A stretch of 64,000 nucleotides of DNA from Lumbricus terrestris (Eukaryota > Annelida > Clitellata > Crassiclitellata > Lumbricidae), in the NCBI GenBank assembly GCA_949752735.1, contig OX457038.1, positions 65,810,182 through 65,874,181 of the forward strand, in the 5' to 3' direction. Positions 21,745 to 32,449 of the stretch are shown piece by piece. Under the pieces are notes generated by a model, which saw only the letters and a list, made by a program, of their open reading frames with translations, searched no databases and was not told the origin of the DNA. The stretch's first letter is position 1. Every line of letters begins with the position of its first letter. The position numbers were made by a program, and so were the translations under genes.

Positions 21745-21985
21745 TTAGAAGCATCTTCGTGTTTTTGTTACTTTTTGTTGCGTCGCGTTTTTGGATCGTC
21801 AAAAACCGTGGGTGAACTCACTAAAAGTGGTGTAACGTTTGTTGGGTTTGAAATATTTTGATGAAATCTGACCATCATGTGTAAATTTAAGAATTGTCTT
21901 TAAGACTGCAAAATTTCATTTCGAAATTCTTACTTTTGGCCAAGATAACGGCCAAAAAACCTGGGGGTCTTTTTGGCGCACCCTG
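21745..21985 (+). repeat. Mariner-like element fragment, copy A
   Basis: From 'tttttggatcgtcaaaaa' through 'actcactaaaagt', 'tgtctttaagactg' and 'cttttggccaagataa' to the terminus 'ggcgcaccctgta'. The reverse complement of the terminus (TACAGGGTGCGCC) resembles mariner-family ends with a TA target. The same sequence occurs inverted at 27508-27720. No coding frame is left. Confidence 0.55.
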
Positions 21986-22094
21986 TAGACGTCAAAATAA
22001 AATAACTTGTAATAAAAAATAATCATGTGCTATATCATGTCCAAATTGTCAATTTATTTTATATTTTTGTTAATTCTATTTCTTTGAGAGATAC

Positions 22095-22156
22095 GGGCCA
22101 TTTTGGAGGCCTGGCGGGTCACTTTTGGCCCGCTGGCCATCGGCTGGGAACCACTG
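22095..22156. mobile_element. Solo hAT-like terminus
   Basis: Reverse complement begins CAGTGGTTCCCAGCC, a common hAT end type. No partner terminus or target duplication was found within reach, so this is a fragment. Confidence 0.35.
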
Positions 22157-22289
22157 GTCTAACATCTTACGACGACGACATGCCTCATTAGAAGGCAGAA
22201 TTCCTAATGACTCTGACAAATACCTGCTGGCGTTTGACCGATCATCGAAGCCAGAGACGACAGACGAATTGTGATCGATCAACGCAGAT

Positions 22290-22336
<47 letters not shown>
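22290..22336. repeat. (CGT)n trinucleotide repeat
   Basis: About 15 perfect units. It gives poly-Asp or poly-Arg on the minus strand and poly-Val on the plus strand. No exon structure supports translation. Confidence 0.95.
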
Positions 22337-22516
22337 TGCTCTCACGGTTGTAATTCTGTCGCTGTCCACAGAATCTCAGGCGAAGGAGGATGGAGCAGCG
22401 GCGGCGACGGCTGGAAGGAGGACGGACCATTGGCATTTCGATCTGCAGCGCAGCTTCAGTCTTCTCGGTCTGTCTGTCTGTCTGTCGTCGAGTTTTTTAT
22501 GCTTTGCTTTGTGTTG

Positions 22517-23690
22517 AAGAGAAGAGAGCGGAACAGAGAGGAAAATTGGAGAAGAAGAGTATGAGGAGGAGGAGGAGGAGGAGATGGAGGAAGAGGAGAT
22601 GGAGGAAGAGGAGGAGGAAGAGGAGAAGGAGGAGGAGGAGAATAAGGAGGAGGAAGAGAAGGAGAAGGAGAAGGAGGATGAGAAGGAGGAGGAGGAAGAG
22701 GAGGAGAATGAGAAGGAGGAAGAGGAGGAGGAGGAGAAGGAGGAGGAGGAAGAGAAGGAGAAGGGGGAAATTGGAGAAGAAGGAGGAAGTGGAGGAGGTG
22801 GGTAGGAGGAGGAAAAGGAGGAGAAGTAGGAAGAGGAGGAGGAGAAAGAGGAAGAGGAGGATGGGAGGAGGATAACGAGGAAGAGGAGGAGAAGGAGGAG
22901 GAAGAGGAGGAGGAGGAGAAAGAGGAAGAGGAGCATGGGAGGAGGATAATGAGAAAGAGGAGGAGAAGGAGGAGGAAGAGGAGGAGGAGAAGAAAGAGGA
23001 AGAGGAGGATGGAGGAGGATAATGAGGAAGAGGAGGAGAAGGAGAAGGAAGAGGAGGAGAAGGAGGAGGAGAAGGAGGAGGATGAAGACGACGACAATAG
23101 ACGAAAATAGGTTAGAAGAGAAGAAAAAGAAACTGGAAAATGTCAAAGAACCAAGAGACGAGTGAAAGGGAGATGAAGAAAAATGACTAAAAATGAACAA
23201 GAAAAAAAGTGAATATGAGTTAAGGCAGGGTAAGGGAAGTTAATGGATGGGATGGAAATGGGAGAGGCATTGAAAAGAAGGGACGAAGGTAAAGGGAGAT
23301 AACATTGGGGAAGGGAAGGAGCCAGTAGAGAATGGAATGGCATGGAGGGAAGAAAAAGAAAGGAGAATGAGGCAAGGGAAGAAAAGTGATTAGATGCATG
23401 GGTGGGGCCAATAGGGAAAGGAATGACGTGGAAGGAAGACAGTGGAATTGATGGAATGGAAGGGCCGAGGAGAGGAATAGGGAATAAATCAAATGAAAGT
23501 GAAGGAGCGGGGAGAGACGAGAAAGGTAGAAAGGGAAAATAAGATGAGTTAAGGAAGGTATATACGATGAAGAAAGAGATATGACGGAGGCAAATGGAAT
23601 GAAAGGAAATCGGAATGGAACGGAAGAAAATGGAAGTAGGATGAAGGAAATGGAGACAAAGGTATAGGGAAAGGAAGGGGAGATGATGGG
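22517..23690. repeat. Kilobase-scale purine tract, (GAGGAG/GAAGAG)n
   Basis: The + strand is almost all A and G for over 600 bp (about 22517-23100) and strongly purine-biased to about 23690. The first part is a minisatellite of GGAGGA/AGAGGA units, with recurrent 'aggatgggaggaggataa' blocks near 22856, 22930 and 23008. Frames up to 274 codons (Ser/Phe/Leu-rich or Glu/Lys-rich) are repeat artefacts. Such mirror-prone tracts can form triplex (H-) DNA. Confidence 0.92.
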
Positions 23691-24188
23691 AAGAGCATTT
23701 CTATAAGGCACTATCCGCGCTTCCGGTTTATTCAAGGTCAAGCGCATGATACTCAGCTCTGCCAGACGCGACCTCGCATTACTATAATCATTCGATGGAA
23801 TTGCAGAGATTGATGACATTGCAGCAATTGCAGAGATTGATGACGTTGCAGCGAATTAAGACAAGATTTAAAGACAACACAAATCCGTGTCAGGTTTTAA
23901 CAAATGAATCGACGAAACGACTGAATAATTTAGATGCAGCCGTTGACAGATGTTTAGGTTGTTGATGAGGCTGATGTTGATGCCATCGTGCCATTGATGC
24001 GGTCTGATCGGATGGTATAAATCTTAAATGGTGGACCTGGATTATTTGGTGAACAGAGAGGCAGATCTTGCGGTGGTTGCATCAGGGTTTCGAAGAGATG
24101 GAGGGCTGCGGAGGAGAAGCTGAAGTGGGATGAATGACCAGAGTGAATGACTTTACGATTAGATCTCTCTGTCTGTGGCTTGTTCCTC
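23691..24188. other. Unannotated stretch
   Basis: A short 'gcagagattgatgac' tandem pair lies at about 23802-23846. No gene was recognised. Confidence 0.4.
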
Positions 24189-24196
24189 TCTCTGTT

Positions 24197-25169
24197 CAGT
24201 GCCGGCGCTAGGGTACCTGAGGCCCCCCCAAAGAAAAACTTGAGGCCCCCATACCTTGAGCTGTCATCTCAGCAAAATTTCTCATAATATAAGTGCTGAA
24301 AGACATGGTGTAAGACTTCAATAAATGTTCCAGCCCAATTGTTAATTTTTTTGGAATTTCCATGCTGTAATGGTATAAATAAATTTTAAGCTGTCATCTT
24401 TACAAAAATAGCTCTTTTTCATTGCTGTTAGTCGTGGTTTAGGACTTCAGAGTGTCCCTCTCCATTGTTTAAATTTATCCGATTTGCCAACTGAAATGGT
24501 AGCATTTATAGGCTATCATCTGAACAAAATTGATCATTATTGATGGGCAGTGGATGATCATACTTATGAAATATTTCTGAAATATTGGGGATACAAGGAT
24601 TCCGTCCCAACCACAAATTGTGGGGCCGTGCCCTTGTCCACACCCCAAGTCTCCTCTTTGGTTGAAGGATAATGCTCTATTGGTTTGAGTAATATAATTT
24701 TTTTATGCTTTGCGTTAAAACATAATTCGGTGCGTGGTTTCAGGATTGAACATGAAAGGTATAATTACCAGCTACATTTGAGGCCCCTTGCTCACTTGAG
24801 ATCAGACACATGCCAAGTACATATGGGACCCTACACAGGCTTTAATGTTTGGGTCTCACGCAGGTTTTATTTTGAGGCCTCATCCAATTAGCAATTAGAA
24901 TAAGTTACAATTTATACGCGTTGTGTTTGAGAAAGTGGACGAAATTGCCTGAGTTAGTTTAAATGGCTTTATACTTACGCCCAAAATCAGTATGGTATTT
25001 GCATTAGGTCTGCTATGGCAGTGCCATATGGTTAGTTGAGACATGCACCAGAACGGATCTGCACAGTCACAAAATGAATAGGCATAATGACCAGCTAAAT
25101 TTGGGGGCCCCTTTCAAACTCGGGGGCCCCCCCAATTGGGGGGTACGGGGGGTGCTAGCGCCGGCACTG
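24197..25169. mobile_element. Non-autonomous hAT-like element, CAGTGCCGGCGCTAG ends
   Basis: 973 bp. Ends CAGTGCCGGCGCTAG are an exact match to the reverse complement of the right end. Flanks TCTCTGTT (24189-24196) and TGTCTGTT (25170-25177) differ at one base. 'gaggccccc' lies near the left end and 'gggggcccc' near the right. No transposase frame. Confidence 0.88.
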
Positions 25170-25790
25170 TGTCTGTTTCTGTGCGTCTCTTTCTGTCTGA
25201 CTATTACTCTCTGTTAGTATAAAATTATTTTTCTCCATCTCTGCTTAACTTGTCTCTGTCTCTTTGTATATCTATCACTGCATATACCTCTCTCCGTTCC
25301 TCTGTATCACTTGGCCCTTGACCATATTATTTTTACACTATTGTATTCTAGTCGCATTTATTTTAAAATTTCGACAGAACAAGTTAACTGATCAAATAAA
25401 TAAATATGATAGTTTTCATACAATTATGAGTGTATCAAGTGAACTCTGTCTTTATTTCTTTCTTTCGGCCTCTCTACCTCTATCTCTATCTCTGTCTGCC
25501 ATTGTCTCTCTATCTGTCCGTTTGTCCGTCTGCTCGTTTGTCTGCGTCGGGGCTTGGTTGCTGTTGTCTGTCTGTCCGTGAAAATGCGGACAACGTTAAC
25601 GTGAGTCATTACTGAAAATTTTTCGGTCTTCGGTCGAAGTTAGTTTGCTAATCGATGCGCTTAGTTTACCAAACACATCAAACGATGTCGTCAGAATCTG
25701 AACCCGTCTTGGGGGCTTGCTTGCTGAAAGTGCTTAAATGGAGAGAGTCTTCCGAAAGCCAGACGAATAGATGCGGTCATGTCTCCAGCT
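25170..25790. other. CT-rich and unannotated DNA
   Basis: Scattered (TCTG)n and (TCTC)n patches at 25170-25260 and 25445-25580. No gene. Confidence 0.45.
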
Positions 25791-25794
25791 GTGT

Positions 25795-26195
25795 GTGCTG
25801 AGGACATTATACTGGCGTCCTATCCCGCAGCGCATTGAGTGCTTCATTGATCTCTGTTGCAATGATTCGGTAATGTCAGACGGTTATCGCCACAGACGAC
25901 CTGCGAGATTTTTGTTGCTCCTCGGGTATAAAAGGTCACTGTACTCTCTGCACAGAAGGGGTGCGCTCTTGATTCCGTTAGCACAAACTGCAAATATGCA
26001 GAATCGTGCGTTTTCCAGGGAATGGGCTGCACAAGTAGCATAAAGCCATCTGTGCCTGATTCCTGGAACCTTTACTGAAGCATGTTTTATTCAATTTATT
26101 TCGTTTTCAATTCAAACTGCACTTTTTTTACCGTGCTAGAGTTGAGAGCGATTCGGTGTAGTTCCCGTGAAGAGGCGCTATAGAAATTAATGGAC
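25795..26195 (+). pseudogene. Degraded LINE 3' end (CR1/L2-like RT tail)
   Basis: The frame 25771-26043 reads LYWRPIPQRIECFIDL, then LLGYKRSLYSLHRRGALLIP, then MQNRAFSREWAAQVA. This matches in order the C-terminal pattern of many CR1/L2/Jockey-type reverse transcriptases: 'LHWLPV-QRI-FK', 'R-LRS---G-LL-P' and 'R-FS--A---WN-LP'. The last block is broken by a stop and frameshift (expected WNSLP; the DNA reads 'cctgattcctggaacc'). About 150 bp later comes the tail 'gaggcgctatagaaatta', the same 3' signature as in 53160-53515. 5'-truncated and inactive. Confidence 0.6.
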
Positions 26196-26813
26196 GAATG
26201 ACAGAAAGAAGACTTTTTTAAATGTATGATATCATAAGCCTACATTGCTAAATCTATTATGAACTGACGTTTCACCTATGTAATACAGTCTATCATTTTC
26301 TATTATAGTCTACCATAACTATTACTACCGTCAAGCATTTACCACCACCATTTAGATCTATAAAGTTATCATTGTCAATTTGTTTGTCGAATAAAATTTC
26401 ATGACAGCAGACTGGTGACTTATTCAAAAGCTGTTTTACATAGTTGCCCCTAGAAATTCTTAAGTGATGCTATCCAAAGATCTATCCATGCAGCAAAAAA
26501 GCGCAACGCAGTAACCGACACAGGTATTGAGGTTACTCTAAAGACTACAGATTGCATGCGACGTGCGTAATGTAGCGTAACTTGCAGTTCATATAGCGCT
26601 GACTTCTCAAAGAATTTCCCAGCACACCTGCAGCCTAACTTCTTTCTTTTTCAGAGTTCAACAAGAACGACAAACTCAAAAAGTCCCGGATGATTAACGA
26701 CCAATGTTCGAATTACAAGGAAAGTCTTTAATAGCAGCGTCTCACACGCACCTAGAATGAGAGCGACGATTCGCATCCATGTTGACAGTTGGCGGGTCGT
26801 CAATTACTATTAT
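26196..26813. other. Unannotated stretch
   Basis: No feature recognised. Confidence 0.4.
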
Positions 26814-26888
26814 TGCACGCTCCAAACTTCTAAAGCGCCACTCGAAAGCCAACCGCAGTGTACCAGCAGTGTATTCACGAGCGATGTT
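26814..26888 (+). repeat. Dispersed (ATCGTA)n-family repeat, tail-less copy
   Basis: 'cttctaaagcgccactcg', 'aaagccaaccgc' and 'tattcacgagcgatg' align with 44828-44890. The hexamer tail is missing. Confidence 0.6.
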
Positions 26889-26924
26889 ATCTCCATAAGT
26901 AGAAGAAATTGTAATTTTCTCATT

Positions 26925-27060
26925 TCCTATAATGTAATTTTTGCAGCTGCAAATTGACCTTTCGAAGTGGCTCTTCTTGAGGGAAACTAATCAGTAAGTT
27001 ATTCTCAACGCTTCACTAATTGCATGAACATAAAAAGATTACGTTTGATCAACGACAATT
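26925..27060 (+). repeat. Dispersed repeat, arm 1 of an inverted pair
   Basis: 'aatttttgcagctgcaaatt', 'gggaaactaatcagtaag', 'gcatgaacataaaaagatta' and 'cgtttgatcaacg' recur in reverse complement at 29515-29672. The copies are very similar by eye over about 135 bp. Identity unknown. Confidence 0.7.
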
Positions 27061-27269
27061 GTTTCCTAATGATTCTACTTCAAGAGGCCGCGAGACTCGA
27101 CTGTGGATAAGTGGGCCACTCCTGAAGACATAGCTTATATATATATATATATATACAGGTATCTTAAGCACGAGATGCGACTATGTATCATGAGGATATG
27201 TAGGCCCTATGTCTACAAGCGTAATTAGCATATAGGCCTACTATCATGTCCGGATATTATAATTTATAC
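27061..27269. repeat. Spacer with (TA)n
   Basis: (TA)n at about 27135-27158; otherwise no feature. Confidence 0.5.
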
Positions 27270-27332
27270 TACACGGCGAGTCATAAAAAACATTTCCTTA
27301 CATAGTTTTCTGTAACTTTGTCAGATATCAAA

Positions 27333-27507
27333 TTATGTCAATGAAAATTTAAGCACAGATAGAGGAGTAATATTATTGCTGAGCACAAAGAAGCTTAAGC
27401 TTGTGTTCAAATGACCTCCTTTGCCATCCATGCATGTGCAAAGACACGTTAGGTCCACGTTACTTTTCACTGACTCATCAATGATACGTTCATCCAGATC
27501 GTGTATA
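27333..27507 (-). pseudogene. Mariner-like transposase, C-terminal fragment
   Basis: Minus-strand frame reading IHDLDERIIDESVKSNVDLT, CLCTC, KGGHLN and on to a stop at 27333. The pattern 'LDERI-----S---RL--C----GGH-(F/L)' is the tail of mariner/Tc1-type transposases, which cut and reinsert the element at TA sites. It aligns with the end of the mariner copy at 30468. The frame is cut off at 27507 by another mariner-like insertion that begins next to a TA. The catalytic DDD/DDE core is absent. Not functional. Confidence 0.55.
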
Positions 27508-27720
27508 CGGTGGGCAAAAAACATACTTTTTTGACAATATCTTGGCCAGAAGTAAGAATATCAAAATGAAATTTTTGAGTCTTAAAGACAATTCATATTT
27601 AGACATGATGGCCAGATTTCATAAAAATATTTCAAACATAACAAAAGTTACATAACTTTTAGTGAGGCCATAGCCACATTTTTTGACGATTCAAAAACTG
27701 CTGCATGGACGATGTCCAGA
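27508..27720 (-). repeat. Mariner-like element fragment, copy B (inverted)
   Basis: Begins after TA with 'cggtgggcaaaaaacata' and continues with 'cttggccagaagtaagaata', 'gagtcttaaagacaatt' and 'gatggccagatttcataaaa'. It is the reverse complement of 21745-21985. The distal end is not defined. Confidence 0.6.
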
Positions 27721-27802
27721 CCACTGTTTATCTCACTAATGCCTTTCAAACGCCCTGCAGCATTTGAACATGGACCAATAATTGTCCATCGACCTTAATA
27801 AC

Positions 27803-28033
27803 CGTTTGTTTGTATACGTGCACTTGTTATAGCGCCCCTTCCAGCTCTCTCTCTCTCACTACTCAGAGGTGCTCCCGAATGCAGAGCGGACACTGCATCG
27901 GAGTTTCACGCCGAAGCGCTGAGCAATTGCGAGTGAAGGACTTGCCCAAGGTCCCTACCCGGCGAGGTGGATTCGAACCTCGAACCTTCCGGCTTCAAGG
28001 CAGCGACGCCACCACTACACCACCGCGCCCCAC
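27803..28033 (-). repeat. tRNA-derived SINE, near full length
   Basis: On the minus strand: a tRNA-like head with A box GTGGTGTAGTGG (complement of 28011-28022) and B box GGTTCGAATCC (27969-27979), then a body ending GGGGCGCTATAACAAGTGCA. The A-B spacing fits RNA polymerase III promoters. The body matches copies at 33367-33553, 52655-52780 and 59925-60052. It is a SINE and not a tRNA gene, because the acceptor stem does not close and the body extends well past the B box. Confidence 0.8.
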
Positions 28034-28499
28034 AACCGTATACAGGCCCTACGATCAGGGCCGGATTAACAAATGTGGGGGCCCTGTTCGGTAAAACTGT
28101 GGGGGCCCAAACCATACAAAAGCACGAAAAAATGACTCACAAAGCGTGTTAGGCCATATTCAACGAATCAACATTCGTCTATTATTAAGTCATTACTGAT
28201 ATTATTTTTAACACTGATTATCAACAGGTCTTTCAATAGTGACCTACATGTATATATCTTTTACGGTTTAAGAATTTTAGGCTAAAGTGATTCATGGTCA
28301 GTCATACTTCTGACCAGCGCACAGCACTCGTACAAGCAAACAGTGCAGAAGCGATTTTATGCCCCAAATAAATTCTTGACTATTAAAATTTCTGGTAGAC
28401 CTGCGGCAGGGCAAATGGTTTTACCAGGGCATTTGGCCTAATTTGCCCTGCTGTGCATGGCCCCCACACTGTTTACAAGCTAAAATACATTTTCGCGGT

Positions 28500-28835
28500 T
28501 ATGCCAGTAGTAGACCCAGGCTCAAGCCCCACCCTGCTTATGTGAGCATTCACCCCGGTGTATGTCTCTCTGGACAGCCGTTCACTGCGCTCAGCTGCTC
28601 GTGGAGAATTCCTTGTTCTTTTTTCGAGTATTGTGACCATGCAACGATGAGCATTCTCGGTAGTGGGCATAGTTATCTGGAATAGCCTCCCCGTGGCTCT
28701 CTCGATTCCCGTAACTCTGCCGACTCTTTCTTTCGTCTTCTCAACTTTTCTTTTTGACAACGCCTGCGTTGGGAGTGCCTCCGAGTAAAAATCTCAAGGG
28801 GCTCTATATAAATTTATGAGATTGATTGAATTCGT
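28500..28835 (+). pseudogene. LINE 3' end inside the hAT element
   Basis: With several frame changes the + strand reads LDSRSLRSAARGEFLVLFSS, TMQ, AFSVVG, IWNSLPVAL, TLPTLSFVFSTFLFD, then VGSASE. This is the familiar C-terminal block of CR1/L2-like reverse transcriptases: 'RSA--G-L-VP', 'RAFSVVGP--WNSLP--LR', 'F---LKT-LF'. The tail 'ggggctctatataaattta' then 'tgagattgattga' matches 58672-58712. Stops and frameshifts show decay. Its position between the hAT termini means it was captured by, or inserted into, that element. Confidence 0.7.
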
Positions 28836-28999
28836 AAAAATAGAGTGCGTATACTGCATGTAGGCCTACTCAATGTTATTATCACGCCATCTGATAATGC
28901 GTAGCATAGCACTGGAGTTCCGATCAGGTGATGTACATTAAGTGTTTAAACAAGCAAAAAACGTAGACTCTATAACTCTTACTAGCATTTCTGACTGAT

Positions 29000-29270
29000 T
29001 TTAAGATCAATCTGCCTGGCAATGAAAACTGCAATAAGGGCCCCCACAATTCTTAAATAAGCAAAAAACGTATAACTCTTACTAGCATTTCTGATTGATT
29101 TTAAGATCAATCTGCCTGGCAATGAAAACTGCAATAAGGGCCCCACAATTTTTAAATAAGCAAAAAACGTGTAGCTATTATAATAGCCTACTAGCATTTC
29201 TGACCGATTTTAAAATCAATCTGCCTGGCAATGAAAACTGCAACAAGGACCCCCACATGTGCAAAAGTTG
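29000..29270. repeat. About 100-bp tandem repeat, three copies
   Basis: 'ctagcatttctga', 'gattttaagatcaatctgcc' and 'tggcaatgaaaactgcaa' recur at about 28982, 29082 and 29190, with 'aagggcccccaca' between them. The unit lies inside the hAT element and is partly present in the decayed copy near 39550. Confidence 0.85.
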
Positions 29271-29514
29271 CATAATGCTAAAGTCACAAGTTTTTGAATA
29301 ATTTGACAATTTTTTCATATATTTTAAACTCAGTTTACTATTATAATTAGCAATGATGAAAAATTCCTATTTCATGTGTGGGGGCCCCCTAAAGTGTGGG
29401 GGCCCCTGTTCGGCCGAACATGTCGAACATGCCTTAATCCGGCCCTGCCTACGATATGTTGCCGCATAATTAGCATGATTTTGACAGAACACCAGCGGTT
29501 CAACCTCTTCAACC

Positions 29515-29672
29515 ATGTCGGCCTTTCTGGCCGTTGATCAAACGTAATCTTTTTATGTTCATGCAATAGTGAAGAGTTGAGGATAACTTACTGATTAGTT
29601 TTCCTAGTGATTAGTTTCCCTGAAGAAGGGATATACTTTGAAAGGTCATTTGCAGCTGCAAAAATTACATTC
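29515..29672 (-). repeat. Dispersed repeat, arm 2 of an inverted pair
   Basis: Reverse complement of 26925-27060, with a short internal duplication ('actaatca'/'ctagtgatta'). Confidence 0.7.
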
Positions 29673-29992
29673 GCGTGCGGCTGTTACCTACATCTACGCC
29701 TACGCCATGCATAGTTGACGCTGAAAATACTCATTTTAAAATGATCTTTGAAAGAGAGCAGTTAATCCATCACGACTCCGCCTTTTATCTGAACATATCC
29801 TTTAACAGCAGTGCGCGTCGTAACTTTTTGGTCTTTCACAGAAAATTGTATATAGCGTGTCTACACTGTCTAGCAATGTCTATCGTCTTCCATAAAAAAC
29901 ATTTTGACGGGATTGTCGAGGTGTCGTTACATTTTAGGTTCATCCAACATCTTATAAGAAATAATTGATATGGTACTTTCGAAATTGCGAGA
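29673..29992. other. Unrecognised segment of the host element
   Basis: A 97-codon plus-strand frame crosses here (29675-29968), but I recognise nothing in it. Confidence 0.35.
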
Positions 29993-30127
29993 CTATCAAG
30001 CAGTGGCGTAGCAAGGTCTTTGGGGGCCCTTGTGCAGGGCTTTCGTGGTGGGCCCCTTCAATGCTTGAGCCCAAGATTTCAAACAATAAGGCTGTGCAAA
30101 AACGCCTGGCTTTTTCGATAGCATATA

Positions 30128-31338
30128 CACCGTGATTCAAAAAAAAGTAAGCCAAAATGTTTTTCAAATATCTCCAATGCCTGATGACATATCATGCTAA
30201 AAATTTCTAAATATTTAGAGAATTGGACCAAGAATATGATTCCAAAATTTCATGAGATAATGTTGAACGGATAAAAAGATATGTATCTTTCAACTTCATA
30301 TGCCGAAATTTCAGTTTACAAGCAATTTTCTGTTAGATTCAATAAAATGTAAGTCAAACTCTTTTTCTTATATCTCTAATGCCTGATGACTAATCATGCT
30401 AAAATTTTCCAGATATGTAGAGAATTGAATAACAACATGATTCCCACAGTTTGATTTGATTATTTAATTAAATAAGATGCTCAAAATGTCCTCCTCCTGC
30501 TTGCACGCAAGCCTGGAGGCGCTGGCGCCATTGGGCAACAGGATCGTCGATTATCCGCTGGTCCAGGTCATCTCGCACTTCCATCAAGCGCTACTTCAGA
30601 TCGCTTATACCATGGATTGTTAACTACTCCGTCTTGCATCAAGCTCGACACTTTATGGTCGACAGGATTCAAATCTGGGCTGTTCGGAGGCCATAATGTG
30701 GGAGAAATGAAGTCTGGCATCTCTCTCGTCAGCATTTCAATGGTTTCCTTGGCTCTGTGGGCTGGGGCACTGTTCTGTTGAAAAAACCAGCCTTCTGGGG
30801 GCTAAATTTCTGATTACAGATACAGGATGTTGTGACAGCAAAACGCCGCGATAATAGGATCCATTAATTTTTACTCCAGGGTCACTGAAGACCAAAATTG
30901 GGAACTATCAAGCGTCGAAACCGCAAGAACACCATAACAGACTTGCTGAAAACTGAAGTTTCGGGAGATAAAGTTGAAATATTCATATCTTTCTATCCGT
31001 TCAAATTTATGACTTGATATTTTGGAATCCCATTCTTGATTCAATTCTCTAAATATTGGGAAAATTTTAGCATGATTAATTATCAGGCCATGGTTACACT
31101 GAAAAAGTTTGACTCACATTTTATTGAATCTAACAGAAAATTGCTTGTAAACTGAAATTTCGGCATATGAAGTTGAAAGATACATATCTTTTTATCCGTT
31201 CAACATTATCTCATGAAATTTTGGAATCACATTCTTGGTCCAATTCTCTAAATATTTTGAAAATTTTAGCGTGATATGTTATCAGGCATTGGAGATATAC
31301 GAAAAATAATTTGGCTTACTTTTTTTTGAATCACGGTG
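30128..31338 (-). mobile_element. Tc1/mariner element with long bipartite inverted repeats
   Basis: Flanked by TA (30126-30127 and 31339-31340). Ends CACCGTGATTCAAAAAAAA at left and their reverse complement at right. The inverted repeats run for roughly 240-300 bp and hold two related subunits each ('tctccaatgcctgatgac', then 'tctctaatgcctgatgac'). It is 1211 bp with a frame-broken minus-strand transposase in the middle. Confidence 0.88.
30468..30945 (-). pseudogene. Mariner-type transposase, C-terminal half, frame-broken
   Basis: In at least three frame segments the minus strand reads FSDPGVKINGSYYRGVLLSQ, GWFFQQNSAPAHRA, TLWPPNSPDLNPVDH, then DLDQRIIDDPVAQWRQRLQA and GGGHFEHLI to TAA at 30470-30468. 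These are the central and C-terminal blocks of mariner-family transposases. 'QQDSAPAH' normally carries the second catalytic Asp and 'SPDLNP-D' leads to the third acidic residue. Here the second position reads Asn. Two frameshifts (about 30590 and 30785) and loss of the first-Asp region make it dead. It lies centrally between the long inverted repeats. Confidence 0.83.
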
Positions 31339-31529
31339 TATTTGCATAGTCATAGCTCACACTTGAAATTAAAGTTGAAACTAACATTTTCAATGTTTAT
31401 TATTTTTCTCCCGTTTGGCTCTAAAACATTTTCTATTTCTTCAAGCTGCAGGCGTATACTGAACAAAATGTATCGGTAAACATCATTTCTTCTCTTTTGG
31501 TATGAATTGGGAAAAGATGCGTGCACGAA

Positions 31530-32000
31530 AAGAGGCGAGTTGATGAGAGGAGGGTTGAGCAAAGATCTAAAGAAGAGACTTGTCAAAGTACTGGTAATGG
31601 AGCATGGTACTGTACAGGTCGGAGACATGGACCATCAGGAAAGAGCATAGCAAGAGACTGGAAGCCTTCGAGATGTGGATATGGAGAAGGATGGAAAAGG
31701 TGAGCTGGCCGGTGAAGGTGACAAATGAAGAGGTGCTGCAAAGAGTAGGAGAAAAAAATCACTGCATGATGACAACTTTAAGAGAAAGGCAAAATAACTG
31801 GATTGGACACATACTAAGAGGAGACTCCGACCTGAGAGAAATCATAGAAGGGAGACTGGAAGGAAAAAGAGAGGAAGACCGAGGCAGATGATGCTGAGAT
31901 GGATGATGTCTGAAGGATACAGCGCACTGAAGAGGAAATCACAGTGAAAATAAGAATGGCGTCATTGGAAGTTGGAACCTGCCGAGGGGCAGAAAACTCA
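31530..32000 (+). pseudogene. LINE RT C-terminus, frame-broken
   Basis: In three frame segments: RGGLSKDLKKRLVKVLV; then YRSETWTIRKEHSKRLEAFE, MWIWRRMEKVSWPVKVTNEE, VLQRVGEKN and NNWIGHILRGDSDLREIIEG (31604-31891); then GRPRQMMLRWM and YSALKR. This order is typical of the C-terminal region of invertebrate and vertebrate LINE reverse transcriptases: 'LYGSETWT--K---RLEAFE-W--RR', 'N--VL--', 'GH-LR', 'EG---GKRGRGRP'. At least two frameshifts break it. It lies inside the hAT at 30001-32894. Confidence 0.85.
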
Positions 32001-32449
32001 AAGAAGAGAATTATAACCATCCACATTGAAATTATGTCAAACACTTGGGTTATCTGACTAAAAAAGAAACCATTTAATAAATTGGTATAAAGTGAAGCGA
32101 CTCATGTTTGGGTTACTACGGTAGGCTAAGTCTAAAACAAGAATCCAAAAAATCGGAAATGCTTAAATGTTCACTTGGGCGAATACCTTTGGGCGAATTC
32201 CCTTGCGCAAAAAATTGAGATGCATTCGTTCCAGAATTCTTTTGTAAAGTAATTGGTATGCCACCATAGTTTCCGAAGTGTCTCTCTGCTCGGTGTAGAT
32301 ATCCAAAGCTACCACCACCTCAGCATTGATCAAACTGAATTCAATTTTGTCACCAGGCTTGATGAAGTCATCGGGGTCTTATGCAGTCTGTACAGTCTGC
32401 ACTGCACAATCCATTCCTGCGCCACCGTTGTAAATTATGTGGATTTGAT

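Larger units (their letters stand above)
28056..29447. mobile_element. Non-autonomous hAT-like element, CAGGGCCGGATTA family
   Basis: 1392 bp, ends CAGGGCCGGATTAA, exact 8-bp duplication CCTACGAT (28048-28055 and 29448-29455). 'gtgggggccc' and 'cctgttcgg' lie subterminally, as in 8514-8802. It contains a LINE remnant (28500-28835) and a threefold tandem block (29000-29270). No hAT transposase was seen. Confidence 0.93.

Noticed and set aside
22095..22156. Complete hAT element ending in CCACTG
   Set aside because: No matching left end or duplication was found; only one terminus is present.
22376..23200. 274-codon Ser/Phe/Leu-rich and Glu/Lys-rich frames
   Set aside because: Artefacts of the GAGGAG purine tract on either strand.
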